Of a stretch of 64,000 nucleotides of DNA, positions 49,261 to 63,233 are shown in pieces. Position 1 is the stretch's first letter. The number at the start of each line of letters is the position of its first letter. The DNA comes from Heterobilharzia americana (lineage: Eukaryota; Platyhelminthes; Trematoda; Strigeidida; Schistosomatidae): positions 93,830,708 through 93,894,707 of the forward strand of contig OX104127.1 of assembly GCA_944470555.2 (NCBI GenBank). The letters are read 5' to 3'. The notes under the pieces were generated by a model. That model worked only from the letters and a program-made list of their open reading frames with translations, did no database searches and was not told the origin of the DNA. The position numbers and the translations under genes were made by a program.

Positions 49261-52155
49261 GTTGGTTTGATGATTGATGTTATCTAACGAGTCAGTAATA
49301 ACTTTCAGTTGGTGTTGAAACTGAGACCTTTGTGTAGAGATGAAATCTTAGTTTTACTGGTCACCGTTCAGTTACCAGATTCCTTAGTGACGATTCTAAC
49401 CACAAATGATCTACTCTACAGACGGGTACACTTTTAATAGTCTATTTATCTATTTATATTTTTAGAGCAGATTTTGGAACGGACCGATATCGATTGAGAA
49501 ACAAACAGGAATTAGGCAGTATCAAGATTTCCCTAGTGAAACCAAAGCTAGACCTATCACATCTCACCACCAGTTTACAACTCAAAAGCCTCGGTTTTCT
49601 ATCATCTGTGATACCACAATGCAGAGCGATTATCATAAAACGGGATCAACGAGTACTACTCTCCTCACATATTTTCGCAACGCACCGAATCGGTGACGTG
49701 AGTAACTTTCGTTCCTATGTTCTCAACATTCAATGAATAGTATTGTGAAACATCTTGGTGTCAGCAGTTAGAAGACATACGATTACATAAGGGAAATGCT
49801 AAATTAGATCAATTGACCTGTTATTTACTTACATATACCAACTCAGGTGATTGATTTTAAGTTTGAAAACCACGGTGTGGAATCAGCAATCACTACATAA
49901 AATTTCTGTTCATCAAATTTAATCGTTGGCATACTGGTGTTGGAACAAGACTTATTGTTGCAAATTAAAACTTGGTGAAGATTGGGGATCATAATCTCTT
50001 ATTTGAACGAATTTCAGTCCACCATGTTAAATACACACAGGAACGGTTACCAAAAAGTGTATGGTATGGCATCAAACTACTTAATCTGATCCTCTGCGGT
50101 GATTGTGGTTTCCCAGCCAGTTGAGGCATCATGAGTATGGTGGCATGGTGCTGAAGTACGCGGTACCACATGAAGTGTTTATAGGTTATTCGTGGCAGTG
50201 GATATATGTGCATAATGATATACTTACAGTTATTAGTAAAACTAGGATTTCTCAGGCATTTGAATGAGTGTCCTCCAGCACTGTGTTCAGATAGGTAACG
50301 GGCCCTCAACTGATCCATTCAGAAAACATTTCTCCTGACAACCACAATCGCGTATCACACTACTGAATAGTGATAATAAGCAAGGGGTCCTAATGCACCT
50401 TGTCATTTAGCGCAAACCAGTACAATAATTAACTTCAGCGCTTCCTAAAACTAGTAGACAGTTGAGACTAAAATTATCGACAATAAGAAAACAATCAAAG
50501 CAATCAATATCATCTTCATGATTATGTGTTTGATATTGACTTTGTATGCATAACTGAAATACAGATGTTGACTTACGAAATCAACTATACACTTGCTTTT
50601 TTCCGTCACACCTGAGCAATCTGTGCACATTTTTATTCAGATTCTCATCTGAACTGATTTGAAAATTGATCTGTGTGAAGTGCTTTTGTTGTCTGGATAC
50701 ACACATTAAATGAAATTTTTCTTAGCCGTTTTCTGCATTCAAAGACTTAGCTCTAAACTGATGTACTACAGTGAATTTAAAATACCGATTTCATTGCCTG
50801 GTTTTTCGTCCGATGGATAACCTTATGTTTTTGTTTACTTTAGCTAAGAAGTCATTCGTAGGGCAAGTATTTCCGGAAAAATTTCCATAGATCTTATATT
50901 CATTCAACTGTAGCAGCTAAAAAAGTTATGTAAATGAATTTCTGAAGAACATGTGTGTTTTTTCCATTAGAATGTAAAAGAAATCAAAACTGTAGTAAAC
51001 CTAACAACTTATGGAGGGATGAACAGGAATACTCCAGATATTTTCTGAAAATTGAATGGCAATTAGACTAACGATTTGTCGAGCATATACACTAAGATCC
51101 ACCATACTTCTGATTGCTAAAGCATTTTACGGAGGGTTTTTTGTCCAGCTATCAGGAGAATTCGTGATAATTAACTGCCTGTTTATTGTCCCACTCTAAA
51201 CCAAGCCGTTTTGTAGTGCGTCACACAAATTTAAGATCTTGTCAGTAACTGGATTTTGTAGGTCAGCTGATAGAGAACTAGGTTGAAAATCAACGTCCCG
51301 TTACTTCGAATCTTGTCACCATCTAATTCTTCTTTATATCTTCAGTCTTTCCTAACTATCAATAGGATCAGTCTTCACAGCCTAGTCACCTTTGAGATTC
51401 TCAGTAATAATTCTTAATTTATGGGCACAATAGCTACCAATCAACAAACTTAGTTCTGAAAAAAAATTACGTGATAATACTAGAAAATTTTAGTCAAATG
51501 AGTTGTGATATCTGCAGGCTGAAAATTATTGAACAGGTTAAAAATCTTCACGTACTGTTTAGTTGGAACTTTGCTTTAACTAATGAATGAACTGAAAAGG
51601 ATGTTAGAAAACGGAGCATGGTGAATATCATTTATTTCCCAAGCTTTGTTTAAAAATTATACTAAACTATATATATATGCTTAAAAGCAATCACATAAGA
51701 TTTTTAAAACAAGCTATGGTTAAAATTGTTTCAATTTAGCTCTGCTTCCTTTATAATCACTCCAATGCTTTCATCGATTGAATTATACGTTTTTATCTTG
51801 TTCTGAACCGATATTATGAGATACAGAGAATTCTAGTGAAGAGCAGTAAATGAATTTTATTATTTTCAAACTATAAGCTTTCTCCAGATAAATATTTGTG
51901 TTAACTTCAGTCACACCCTAAAATGGAGCAGCACATCGTTTGTGATTGTTACGTTTCTGTAATTATCATATTTATTTCATCAAAACGCATTTACACCAGA
52001 CAAAATAAGCATGTTAACACAAACAAATGCATAAAGAAGTACATGAGAAAGAGCTTTCCAAAAACTATGAAACTGTTTAACGTTACTTACTGCAAAGAAA
52101 GATGAAAGTTATTCAGAAAACATTTGATAAATGAAAGTGTCCAGGGTTATCCTTG
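49261..52155. other. Gene-free stretch downstream of Ly6 gene C
   Basis: Mostly unassigned AT-rich DNA. On the minus strand AATAAA motifs occur at 51974-51969 and about 51861-51856, roughly 180 and 300 bases past the stop of Ly6 gene C, and could serve as its polyadenylation signal. The SINE trace at 51255-51325 is listed separately. Confidence 0.4.
51255..51325 (+). repeat. tRNA-like SINE head
   Basis: TAGGTCAGCTGATAGAGAAC resembles a tRNA D-arm with a pol III A box, and ACTTCGAATCTTG about 35 bases on resembles a degenerate B box. There is no acceptor stem pairing, so it is a SINE or tRNA relic rather than a tRNA gene. Confidence 0.4.
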
Positions 52156-55100
52156 TTACCATTTCTTCCCGATTGTGTAAAGGTAGATGATCAGCAAAGG
52201 CATAAGTAGAATTTGATAAGCTGAAGAATTTTTGGAGCTTTTATTGCAATAATTTTTATTACAACAAGTATAATTGAAATTCCCAAACATTTTTTCTATT
52301 AATTCGACATCACAAGAAACGCTACATGCTCTTGTTAAATTTGGTGAGTGGTTTACTTGAAGTGTCTGGTAATCCATAAAAAAGGGATGATCAAATAAGT
52401 ATGCTCTAAGAGTAATAATTACTAAAAGGTTCAGATAAAAATTATTAAAAATCATGAGTATCTAACGTCGATTTTAATCTAATTTGTAACGCGTCAGAGA
52501 CCTGAGCACAATGTGGTAACACGCACGTAATAGCTTCAAAGCTATCTAGTGGTCAGCAATGGCGAAATCTTTATCATACGACGTCAAATGCGCTCACTAT
52601 TAAGCTGTTTGAAACTAGAGGGCACTGTCAATCCAGTGTTAGCTGATTTTATATACCCCATCAGCTCACATCTCTCCACATTCAATGAAGCGGTAGTTTT
52701 CCCTTCAAGATTGACTGATTCCATTTCCTTACACAAGCAGTCAACAGACCTATCTACTACAGCTCTTATGAGTCTTGTATGGAACTTTGGCTTGATTACT
52801 CTGTTAGATAAAATGACACATCAGTAAATTAATTTCCAGTGAGTGATACTGACTATCAACCCACTTAGATAAGGGATCATCGCTTGTGTAATGGATTCAT
52901 TTTAAGTGATAACTTTTTCGATGATAAAAAAAGTGGTTCAAAAGCCTTAGATTACTTGGAAACTGATGCACGTCTGAAAATTCGTAACAATTTTCACTGA
53001 TCTAACAAGATAAATGCAATTATTAAGGTGTGGAACCATGACAATTGGCAGTGGAATATCTTGAATTCTTCGATTCTGGACTGAATCCATTTCCCTTCAT
53101 TTTCAGGTATTTATCGCTATCCCTATTCATTAAAACCAAACAAAGCATGTCTCATCACATGTTTAAATAAAATCACAGTGAGTGTTCAATGCAATGAGTC
53201 TGTTGAAAGGTTTCATTGTCCCTACAATCCGAATTTCACCCTCTAATTGCGCTGAATTAAAGAAAATAAGCATGTAGCTGATTTGAAAGCACTTGGTGAT
53301 ATAGTGCGTAGAAATCTATACCACAATTTAATAAAGCGATACAGTAGTTATTTAGAAGTGTTTATTGTAGTCAGGGCTTTATATCAGTGTAACCAGGGAT
53401 ACCGGAGATTCCAAAATTGATTTCAATGCGTGACACCATTACCATCAGACTAAAGGACTTGATTAAGGAATGCATCTTCGAGGATGCGACGAAATAAATG
53501 CATGATTAAGCCTTAACTTTCACTGATATATAAACAACTGATTTCTTGGCTGTGTTCCACGTAAGTGCGGAGTGGTTGTTCGTGCGCCTCACCTTCACAC
53601 TTTCAAAATGTTCACTCTACTGTGGATCCCAGTAGATGCAGTTTGCACTGAGTACAAAAGATAGCTCCACGATGGTTATATCACCTCATTCATTCCAAAT
53701 CAATAACTGTGCAATAAGAAAACACCTAACAAATTAGTTGATACATAATTTGTTTAGGAAATATACATATATATATAATCTCGTAAATTTCCTTATACAA
53801 TTTACGCTTACTACACACCACTGGCAATTATTCTCAACTTTAATGCTTTCATCGTGGCGTGAGAATTTGACTGGACACGAAATGCACGTATAACAACTAA
53901 GTGAAAAAGCTGAAATTCAAAAGAATAGAATGTGATTACCATAATGTTAACTAGACATGAAAAAATAGATTAACACTTCTAATGAGTATAATAGTGACGG
54001 AAATGGTGATAAGTGTCTTACAATGGTAAATAACTTTTCTTATACTGTATTCAACTGAAATCAGTATGGATTCTGATGCCTGTTTTACCTATGAAGGCCT
54101 AAAGAGATCCTGATCAAGTTACATATTTTTTATCCCACTCCCAGTGATAATTCAAAACTTTGACATTTTGACTGTTATCAGTTGGTTTAAAATCGGTCCA
54201 CTTACTGTGACAGATGCATCTCTGCGCTTTTTTATCAGTAGTCACACACCGTTTTGATAGTGTTGGGTTCTCTCGAAAACTCTTGAATTGCACAGTGGTT
54301 GTTAATTTGAGGGTAACCAATTTCATGTTGTCTAGCTTTAAGTGCTGATGGAATTCTGCCGATCATTTTGTAATATGACCACCAGACTAGGAGAATGAGC
54401 TTGGTGGTGCACTATGGTAGATGTTAGGTTTCCTGTTGATTGCTTCTATCCAACTAACACTCATACACTGTGTTTGACCCACAATTCAAGGCCAGTCTAT
54501 TGAGAAGTACTAACATTTACACCTAAATAATTAACATTCACTGATAAAGTTAGGCTGAAAATCACTGTGAAAATAATTCATGACAGGAAGATTGTAAGAA
54601 CGATTAGTTTCTCAGGTAGATGGTTCTTTGTGAAGTTGTTACGGCCTGCTGATTAGTTTGTGGAATTCTCTTTGTCTTTGTAGACGAGCTTACCGGCACA
54701 GAAGTCATTGAGACTTGGTGTTTTACCTATAAGTTACTGAACAGCTTTCCTTGATTACCTGGAATGTTGACAGTTATCTATGGCTGCACACATATTTTGA
54801 TTGTCAGCTTCGTTCACGTGTTATGCGTCCTTACACTGTATTTAATTCTTCTTGTTAATTGACAAACTGGGTCTGTATCGATGTATTGGTGAATTCATTG
54901 CCTTAAAATTCATCCTATTTCTCGTACTCAGTGTTTCTTTATTTCCAATGCTTACCTAATGTCCACAGTTGTCTATTTGCATTGATATAACAGAAATTAT
55001 GTTGCCATGCTACATCAGAAGCATTACTTCTTGGAGTCGCTCATTTCAGTTTCTTTTGCGAACTGGTCTTCTGTTTGTCCTCCTTAGAAATAATTTTTTT

Positions 55101-57762
55101 CCAGTCCACAGCCCTCGAAACATATTTGATTGAATCGATTCCAAACGATTGCAGTAGTCTTATGGTGATCTGCATCTATGGCAAGAAAAGGTTTTTTGTA
55201 GGGGCTGTAATTAAGAACAGCCATTCAGTAGTCTTGATCACCTCTGCATGAGGTAAGCTTACAGTTCCCACACATTTTGTTTGTGTAAGTGATTGTGTGC
55301 ATCACTGAGCTACCCTTACAATGCTTAAGGATTCCGTTAGTATGTTTCGACTTTCTGTTCACTTTAGTCTCAAATTTCCTTGCATTTGTCCTTTTGATAG
55401 CAACCTTCAGAAATAGAAGTTCGTTACTTAACCTACCTCAATCCTTAATTCTTCCACATTAAAAAATCACTTCACAGAATCACAGATGCCTTCAGTTTCA
55501 TCTTTTTTACTGAGAAAAAAACTGTTATCCGCATGGTGTATGACAAACATCGGTTTCATCACTGACAAAACGAGTGACAGCTTCAGGTTTCTACATTACC
55601 GTCTCCATAATTAATAAAGATGTTGGTCTCATTACACTATCAGACACTCAAAGCAGAGGAACAGCATTACTATAGATATTCTTTCACTTATCAATAATAA
55701 TCTTTTTTATGCACCTGATAAAAAAGCTAAAATGAAATTATATTCTATCAGTGTCCAGTTTCCACCATTATGTTGATCCCAGCAGAATCTCTTTCATTGT
55801 CTGTAAACTTGACCAAAATGAATGGACCCCAGAGTTGGACACTGAAGGTTTATGTATTGAAAGTACTTTTTTAAGTGAGGAAGAAAAACGAACTATTCTG
55901 TACCAGTTTCCGTTAATTTCGTAAAAATAAAGCAGTGAAATCTAATCACAGCACTGACTCATCATCGCCTGCATGGACACCAGACTTCCTTTTCGAAAAT
56001 CTTGTTGAGGATTTCATACGGCATTCTCAAATTTTGCTTGATTGACCTAATCTGAAATCTTTGTCATTATGAAAATACGCATAGGTAGTTGTGTCACATT
56101 TCTTTCGTTTACACATCAGAAAATCTTAGTCGAATTTACTTAACTAGATAACTTGACAGCTGTTGCTTGCCTTGACACGGATAGCCATACAGTTATTTAT
56201 AATGTCCACTTAGTATGTAAGTTTTTATGGTCAAATTTGTTTGTCGCTCGGTAGTAAGTATATATTCTGGCTTTCTCCTTTGGTTCTTAGTGAAACGTCT
56301 TTATTTCAATCTCTAAAGCTGTACATCAGTTTTTCTTAAATCTAAGCGTTTCACTTCGCTATGCGCAGCTGACTCCTGACTCACTAAAGAGCTGTTCCGG
56401 AGTTTGTATCCAACGTTCATTGATGCAAGATGCTGGGAAAAACACTTGAAGACATGATAGCTGTTGTCAAAATGGTTTTTCTTCTCCGAAAAATTCCTAC
56501 ATTTTCGATCAGCGAGAAGGGTTTTACGCTTATAAGATTACAGTAATACATCCCAGTCAGCTGGATTGCAGATTTACTTCGGGAATAAAAAGTGGACACT
56601 TGATTCACAATTTATTACACAACAGTGAAGAAAGTCCCACCTAACTAAAAACAACAATTGTAATGTTTCATAGGTATCTCATCCATATATTTTTAAATCC
56701 ATCTTGACTAAAATGTTTTTTGAAAAGATTTCGAAGTGAGTGTGATGGAACGCTACAAGTGAGTAAGAAGTGATTTTTATCACAACCAAATAAACAAAAG
56801 TTGTCAATAACAACATCAATACACTCATAATTAAGTGGTTCGTTTACAGTACAGTGGTCATTCCATAGCCTTTTCAAATTTGGTAAAAGGCGGCGATAAT
56901 GGCTATCCATTACACTGGAAGTCCCCCCTACAATAAATGCTATATGTCAAGTTGTAATCTTCCTTCATAACACTGAACACTAAGAAGGAAACTTGCATAC
57001 TTTCAACAGAATGTTGTGGAAACGATCTCTGTATTGTGGCTGAAAGCATGAAGTATTTAAGCAGCATATACTGGCACTAAAACTTGACATCAGATGGACA
57101 GATATGGCCAACATGAGATTTTTAAATACTGTTTACTGATCCACATTGTCAAATCTTATATTGGTACCTCATGATATAAATCAGTAAGAATGAATTTGCA
57201 AAGAGCTACAAAACTAAATAAAAGAAGATACTACCAACGATGGAATGTCTAATAACAATGAGTATGCGGACCCTGGTCGATCCTTATCTACAGTGTTAAG
57301 TATCTCTATGATTTTATTTGGCTGTCTGGATGAAACTAACCAGGAGGTTATTATATGAAGGTTGTTAAGCACACCAACTGCCTGACCCTTCTTACACAAA
57401 GCTGCTTACAACATCTGTGTATGTTTCATGTTGATCCCACAGTCGATACTATGAGGACGATCATAAACGAACATTTGCAGGTTCATGCAGTACATTAGAC
57501 CATAAAAAGAAGTCAAGAGGAGCATCATATACTGAATCTGACAATCACTTCTACTATGTAATGTGCATATACGAATAAGACACATATATGATCGAACCTA
57601 AATCAGGTGCTTATCTTAATCACATTAATTTATACACGCATAAATCATAATCGTGAAATGATAATGTTAAAAACATGCATTACCGACTGTCTTAAACTTA
57701 CCATTATCTGTCTTAATCATTATCAACAACATAACTAATAAGAGCTGCACGGAAGAACTCAT
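52156..57762 (-). CDS. Ly6/uPAR (CD59-like) domain protein, gene C
   Basis: Spliced model on the minus strand: exon 1 57762-57702 (61 nt), exon 2 53909-53812 (98 nt), exon 3 52365-52156 (210 nt), 122 residues. Splice sites: ATG|GTAAGT, TTTCAG|CT, GTA|GTAAGC, ACCAG|ACA. Residues 1-20 form a signal peptide (VQLLLVMLLIMI core). Ten cysteines follow the Ly6 pattern: SCYTCISC, NCQWC, ACSVSC, CCNKNYCN. The tail ILLMPLLIIYLYTI is hydrophobic and GPI-anchor-like. Possible N-glycosylation sites are NLT, NYT, NKS and NSS, more than in A or B. The residues between the cysteine blocks differ strongly from A and B (KFSRHDESIKVEN), so this is the most diverged of the three. Exon lengths and phases are the same. 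Intron 1 (3.8 kb) holds a Penelope-like relic and a SINE piece. It is transcribed toward gene B. Confidence 0.88.
54305..54475 (+). repeat. SINE module copy in intron 1 of Ly6 gene C
   Basis: ACCAATTTCATGTTGTCTAG at the start, and TAGATGTTAGG with a CCAACTAACA end, match the B module of the SINE cluster at 35760-36190. Between them the copy is diverged. It is antisense to gene C. Confidence 0.5.
55000..55950 (-). pseudogene. Penelope-like RT and linker relic in intron 1 of gene C
   Basis: Minus-strand frames joined by eye read RPTSLLIMETVM, then FVIHHADNSFFLSKKDETE where active elements have YVDDTF. Next come LLFLKVAIKRTNARKFETK with VNRKSKHTNGIL, and last a segment like FLAIDADHHKT. The order (LPFLDV-type motif, then a K-V-x-R-K-x-T-H-T motif) is that of Penelope-like reverse transcriptases and the following linker. 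The catalytic Asp pair is altered and stops are frequent. The orientation is the same as that of the host gene. Confidence 0.55.
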
Positions 57763-60700
57763 AATATCAATGAATTTGCTGCCACATATGAGAGTTTTTA
57801 AAAAACGTTTTGTTCTTTGGCTCACATATATACATATTATGCTGCTAAATTTGATTCGTTAAATGTGTAAGCTTATTTAAGGTGCATCGCTGGCTGGAAG
57901 AGAAGATTGTGTAGTACATGTGATTGTTTAACTGAATCCAGGAGATGGATACACTCACCATACATAAACTGTTCATCAATTTAAATTGTGTTATATGCTT
58001 TTGCATTATTATTAACGAATGAACTTGTAGATTTTGAGTGTATTTTGACCATTACGTCAAAAAACAGGCTTGCATTATAGTTCTCAATAAAAAATATAGA
58101 GTACGTATTACAATTCCATATGCTGTTTTATTACACTAATGATTTTCACTGTCTTTTTATTCATTTATTGAGTTATATCACTTTCCTCATTATTTCTTCT
58201 TAGCCTCCAATATGCAAATCCTAATAAAATCATCAGACTCAATTTATCTGTAGTTGTTGTTTTATCAACATCTCATGTAACTTGATAAATCTATGGTAAT
58301 TGAAGATCGATATTTGACAACAGCTCTTGCTTCATTTAAAGAATGTCAGTCAGTCAGTAAGTATCACCGTCAACACCTTTGAACATAAATTGACAACCAG
58401 TAAGTTTACAAACAAGCACAGTCATACAAATGCAGTCGGTCCTGACATGTTGTTTTCAACTTATATGTTTCATTTTATTTGTTTTGACAGATGCCTTTCA
58501 TAAGTCGACTGAAGACGACATACTAAATAAGTTTAAACATATCATAAGTATTTTCACTTATTGATTGGACTATCTACAATGATATCAGTTGACAGATATT
58601 AGTACAAGACAGTAGTCATTGATATAAACTGACAAGAAAAAAAGAATTGCAGCAGGGTCTGAATTAGCGAATTCTATGTTACTTATCCTATACTTCTCAA
58701 TCGAAGTTTCAAAACCGAATTCCATCCATCTTGTCCCCTCAGAATAATCATCGAGTTTTTTGTATTATTGTCATGTATAAATACTTAGTCTCATCACTTG
58801 GTGTCGAACAAAGCTTACACCAGACAGCTAGGATATTTTAGGTGTTTGTATTCAGCTCTTGTTGCTCATAAGAGACTAGTTAACATCAGTGACAATGTGG
58901 AGAATATAGTCATTTTTATCTCACTTTCACCTTGGATATAAGGTTTTGATGCATTTACCTCCACTTCCCTAACTTCTTGCTTCTTAATCATTTCTTTGAT
59001 TGCCTTTGGTTTACTTTCTGTCCTTGTTCTTTTGAGAAGTGCTATAACTCCCGATAACTCATTGGTGAGGAAGTTTCATCTTTTGTTCGTCTTTGTGACT
59101 AGAATCCTCACAATTCGGATAGCCTTGCAGAGGGATTTATTCCCTAAGGGCTTATTGTGCAAGAGAAGGAATAAGCCTGAGTCTGCAAAAGGGGGATCAC
59201 AATTCAACACATCGATGAAGATGGCTTACTCTACTAGGCTGAATACTTATTTGACAGCCTGCCCTCAAGGGGAACTTTGCATAAATGTAATAGTTGTTAG
59301 TGAACATATCATGCTCAACTAAACTTTGATTTGTTTTTCTCCTTTATACTATGGAATCGGAACTCGTCTCAGGTATTATGTTAAATAAATTTGTGCATGT
59401 ATGTGTATATTTTTCAGTTAATGTACAAAATCAACTCATCTCCGTGTGTTCATTACCTTCGATCGAACTGAAAAATTATAGCTGAATGATTTTAGTCAAA
59501 TCAAATTCCATTGTCTTTCAGATAAACATTTTGACTTACACCATCGTTTATTTGGAATGATTCAGCTTGACAGCTAACTCATTTATCACGCAAGACAATC
59601 AAACTCCCGTTCAATGCATAAGAGAAGGTATTTTATGACCCAGTGGAGGTTGACTATGCTGCTGGAGCCTTTGTAAGTCATGTTCTCCTCTAGTTGCCGA
59701 AATTTCGTTCATGTTAATGTACGCATCATCTTGGTGACTGAGTGAAACTTCCATTGAGAATCAAGAACGGTTAATAATGACTGTTGGAAATGAGTAAAGT
59801 GCTCTGTGAAGTAACTGCGTGACCGCATTTTCAATCTCACCACACAATAGAATAAAGTGAGGAAGAGTAAACACCAATAACGAAATTGTAATTTGCCATG
59901 ATAAGTGTGGAATATGTGAACAAAACACATAAAAATCACTAAATGATGATTCCATTCGTCGAAATCTTTCTAGTCATTCACTGCATGGGTGGGATAGATT
60001 CAAGCTAAATTTTCATGAAGTTTGTTATCATATTAACTTATTTCTCTTTTTGTATGATATAATTTAACTGAACACGATGTTTACCTGACTGTCACTTAGT
60101 TATGAAGCTATTGTTGAGGATCTCAACGGACCCAGTAATGAAACACCCACGACAAAATATCAAAGTCAGGGGATATCAACCCACCATTTCTCTCATACTC
60201 AGTTAATAGTCTTTTTCACCATTTCAAAAGACTGTGACCAATATTTTCCTTTCTCAAAGTCTTACCGTTTTAATTATTCTGTATGTTTACGTGAAAGTCA
60301 CGTATTGGGTAAAATTGTGCGTCAGACCTATTATATCTCAATCTCGCTATTGACAATCCCTATCACTTTTCAAATGCATCATGTCTAAAATGCTGCTGCC
60401 ACAATTACCCTGCAAAAAGTTGAAGCTGGCGTGCTTTGTTGTCGATGTCCGATTCAATAGTGAATTACAATTCCAACTACTTATGTGATCATGAATAAAT
60501 ATTTTGTTTAAAATACGACAAAAACCGGAAATCTGGTCGTTTTCTGAAAATATTCATTTAAGTTGAATCATTGGAAAATGGACGTAGAAACTGACTGTCA
60601 AGGGTACTCAATGCGATAAAAGGCAATGATTGAAAGCTTCTGGGCCAGAGGAAAAAGAATTACTGTATACTATATGATTTCACTCCTTACAATCGTTTGA

Positions 60701-61300
60701 ACTCTGGACATTTTATTATTCCTCCTTTCTTCATCGCTACTTATCTCATATCGTTTTGGACAGTATTACTAGTATTCTTTTATTATTTATTTCGTCTGTC
60801 TCTACTGTCACAAGTCTAATCAAATCAAGTCACCTATTCGAACATTGATACTAGTCTGTATATTTATTTCCTAATTGAATTCAGATTAGTTTTCTTCAGT
60901 AAGTATTCATCGGTTTGCTGCTTACCTGATAAGCGGTATCAGATATTGGCAGAAGTGAATGTGAAACGTTTGCACAGAAATTTACTTTAGTAGCTACTTT
61001 TCCATGTTAAATCGTATGGTTTATAACTACATAAAGGAAAATAGATGAGTAAACGTGAGCAGAATCATTATTTCAAGGAATAAACTCATTTCGGTAACTC
61101 TGTTCACGAAACTCTACAATCTCAAATGCATACAATTCTCCTATGAAGATCTTTAGTATGTGTTGATAGTTCCGGTAGTTTGTTGAGCATGGAAAGAGGT
61201 AAAATAAAATACCAGTATTGTAAATTCCTTGATCTCGCGTAAAATTACAAACTCTTATCTAGACAATTATTATACTCACTATCCTTTTCAAAAACAGTTA
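57763..61300. other. Intergenic stretch upstream of Ly6 gene C
   Basis: AT-rich DNA. Open stretches at about 58996-59322 and 59709-59955 show no motif. No TATA box was fixed for gene C. Confidence 0.35.
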
Positions 61301-61531
61301 GCAGTGGTAGTAGTATATTCAACGTAATCTACACTCTTCCATTTATTCTGATTACTTCATAGTATGTTTACTCTCTTCAAAGATATTTTATGACTGGAGA
61401 AATGATGAAAGGACCAAAGAAGTCCGATTAACTCAGATTATTCTGCTCTTATGACTGTTCTCGCTCTGCTGAAAATATCTATTTCATTGGCTCTAGAGCT
61501 GTTAAAATGAAAAGTAATCTTCTAAGTGGAA

Positions 61532-61798
61532 AAACCCTCAATTTGTAGTTTGTTTGCTGGTATCGAGCAGTTGAATCTAGGACAGGAATGTCGTCCTACT
61601 TGGAACCCGTTAGTTGGGTGTTCCTCCACGCCAGTGGGTGTTGTTTTCCTCGAACCTAGTATTCATCGATTCAGTAGTCAAAGCGTTGTTAACTGGACCA
61701 CTGGAACTTTTCCGATTACTATACATTTAGAAAGAAACAGCCATATGGTGCTTAAAATTCCATTACAGTTACTTGAATCATCCTCATATGAGCCTTAG
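61532..61798 (+). other. Unrecognised protein-like open stretch
   Basis: Starting after a stop at 61523-61525, one frame reads through to TAG at 61796-61798 with protein-like composition: GQECRPTWNPLVGC, then VGVVFLEPSIHRF, WTTGTFPITIHLERN and VLKIPLQLLESS. It has no ATG before residue 70, so it could only be an internal or last exon, or a relic of a mobile element. The family is not recognised. Confidence 0.25.
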
Positions 61799-62161
61799 AC
61801 AACGAAATAGAAACTGTCTGGTGTGGTTATTCATTACGAATTCACTTCTTATTACTGGATTAAACCAGTAACAATACTTTCGAAAAGAAGACATGGTTAC
61901 TCGCCATGTGTGTGTCACTGAAAAATGGAAGGCTATAGGTTCAATGTTTTCCTTATTCAGATATGTGCTTCGGTTAGCCGTCTTGACGAAGAACAAAACA
62001 GATATTCAGTGCCACTGAACTTTTCATATTTTTCTAGTTGACTTCACTTCCGGAAAAAATCTCATGCCTTGATTTCCACTGGTAGTCACTGTCATAAGAT
62101 ATAAGCCCAAGCTGAGACCGTTACATCGGTCGAAGGAAGGAAAATGTGAATGTAATATGGT

Positions 62162-62162
62162 G

Positions 62163-62205
<43 letters not shown>
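62162..62205. repeat. (TAA)n microsatellite
   Basis: About 14 tandem ATA/TAA units. A short simple repeat, with no evidence of a retroelement tail beside it. Confidence 0.9.
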
Positions 62206-63233
62206 CGATCAACCAGTTAAATTGTTTTATTTATGTTAAAAGACTTTTTTTTATGAATCAGTTTATTATCACTATTTGTTTTATAGCTCATTTCAGTAGC
62301 TATTTATTCTTTCCTCTGTCATCTCCGCACAAATCTTGCTGCTGAAATAAATACATGTTAAGTGGAATCACAATTTTCCTCCATCGGATCACTTCTTTCA
62401 TTTCCAGCAATCATGCCGCTTCGTGGACCTATTATTCACTTGCATAAATACTTAACTTCTGCAACAAATCAAGGATGGTCGTTAAAATCAGACTTTGTTT
62501 TGTGTTGTACGGAGTCTGGAAGAGAATAAATCGTGTGACCAATTAAGTTGGTAAAATCTTGTATACTAAACGAGGCAGGGTTAATCGTATGCAAAGTTAG
62601 CATTAGAAGCAAGCGAATAAGTGAAATACGTGGTTCACAGCATTTTCAGACTGCAGTTATGATTGAGGCTAACATGAGTTTGAAGGCCACAACACACTAT
62701 CCTTTCGATTCAGTTGACTATAAAGAAGACTCTGAATGTAGGAAATAAGAGTAAATTTGAGTACTATTAGAGAATGTAATTCTGTTCTAGTTTTCTTAAT
62801 ATGGTATGCTACAAACTAATATAATTTCATTCACTAGCTTCTAAACTGTCACTACCTATAGGAAGAAAATCAGTAACTTCAAAAAGAATTCTCAACAAGA
62901 CTAGTATTCAGATGTCATTCAAGCTTACAAATTAATCACAGATAAACTTCATCCGATATTGAAAATTTTGTGATTAACTAGATACGATGAACAAATTTAA
63001 AACGGACGCTTTCAATGTGTTACTTATAAACTTCACATCACTGGATTCAAACAAAAGTTAGCTACTTAAAATCCCTGTACAAATTCAGTTTCTAAACATC
63101 ATCATTTTTGGCTATCCATGTAATGTATACTTCATTATTAGAAAGCAATATTTAAACCACACTTTTTTGTTCACATAAAAAGTGTATTATCACTTTCCTA
63201 GTTGTAGGTTTCAAAGTTCTTCTTCGTATCAAG

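Noticed and set aside
56668..56910. Minus-strand 80-codon frame in intron 1 of gene C (NLKRLWNDHCTVNEPLNYEC)
   Set aside because: It has a reasonable composition but no signal peptide, motif or repeat match. It could be a relic of an unidentified element; not enough to call.
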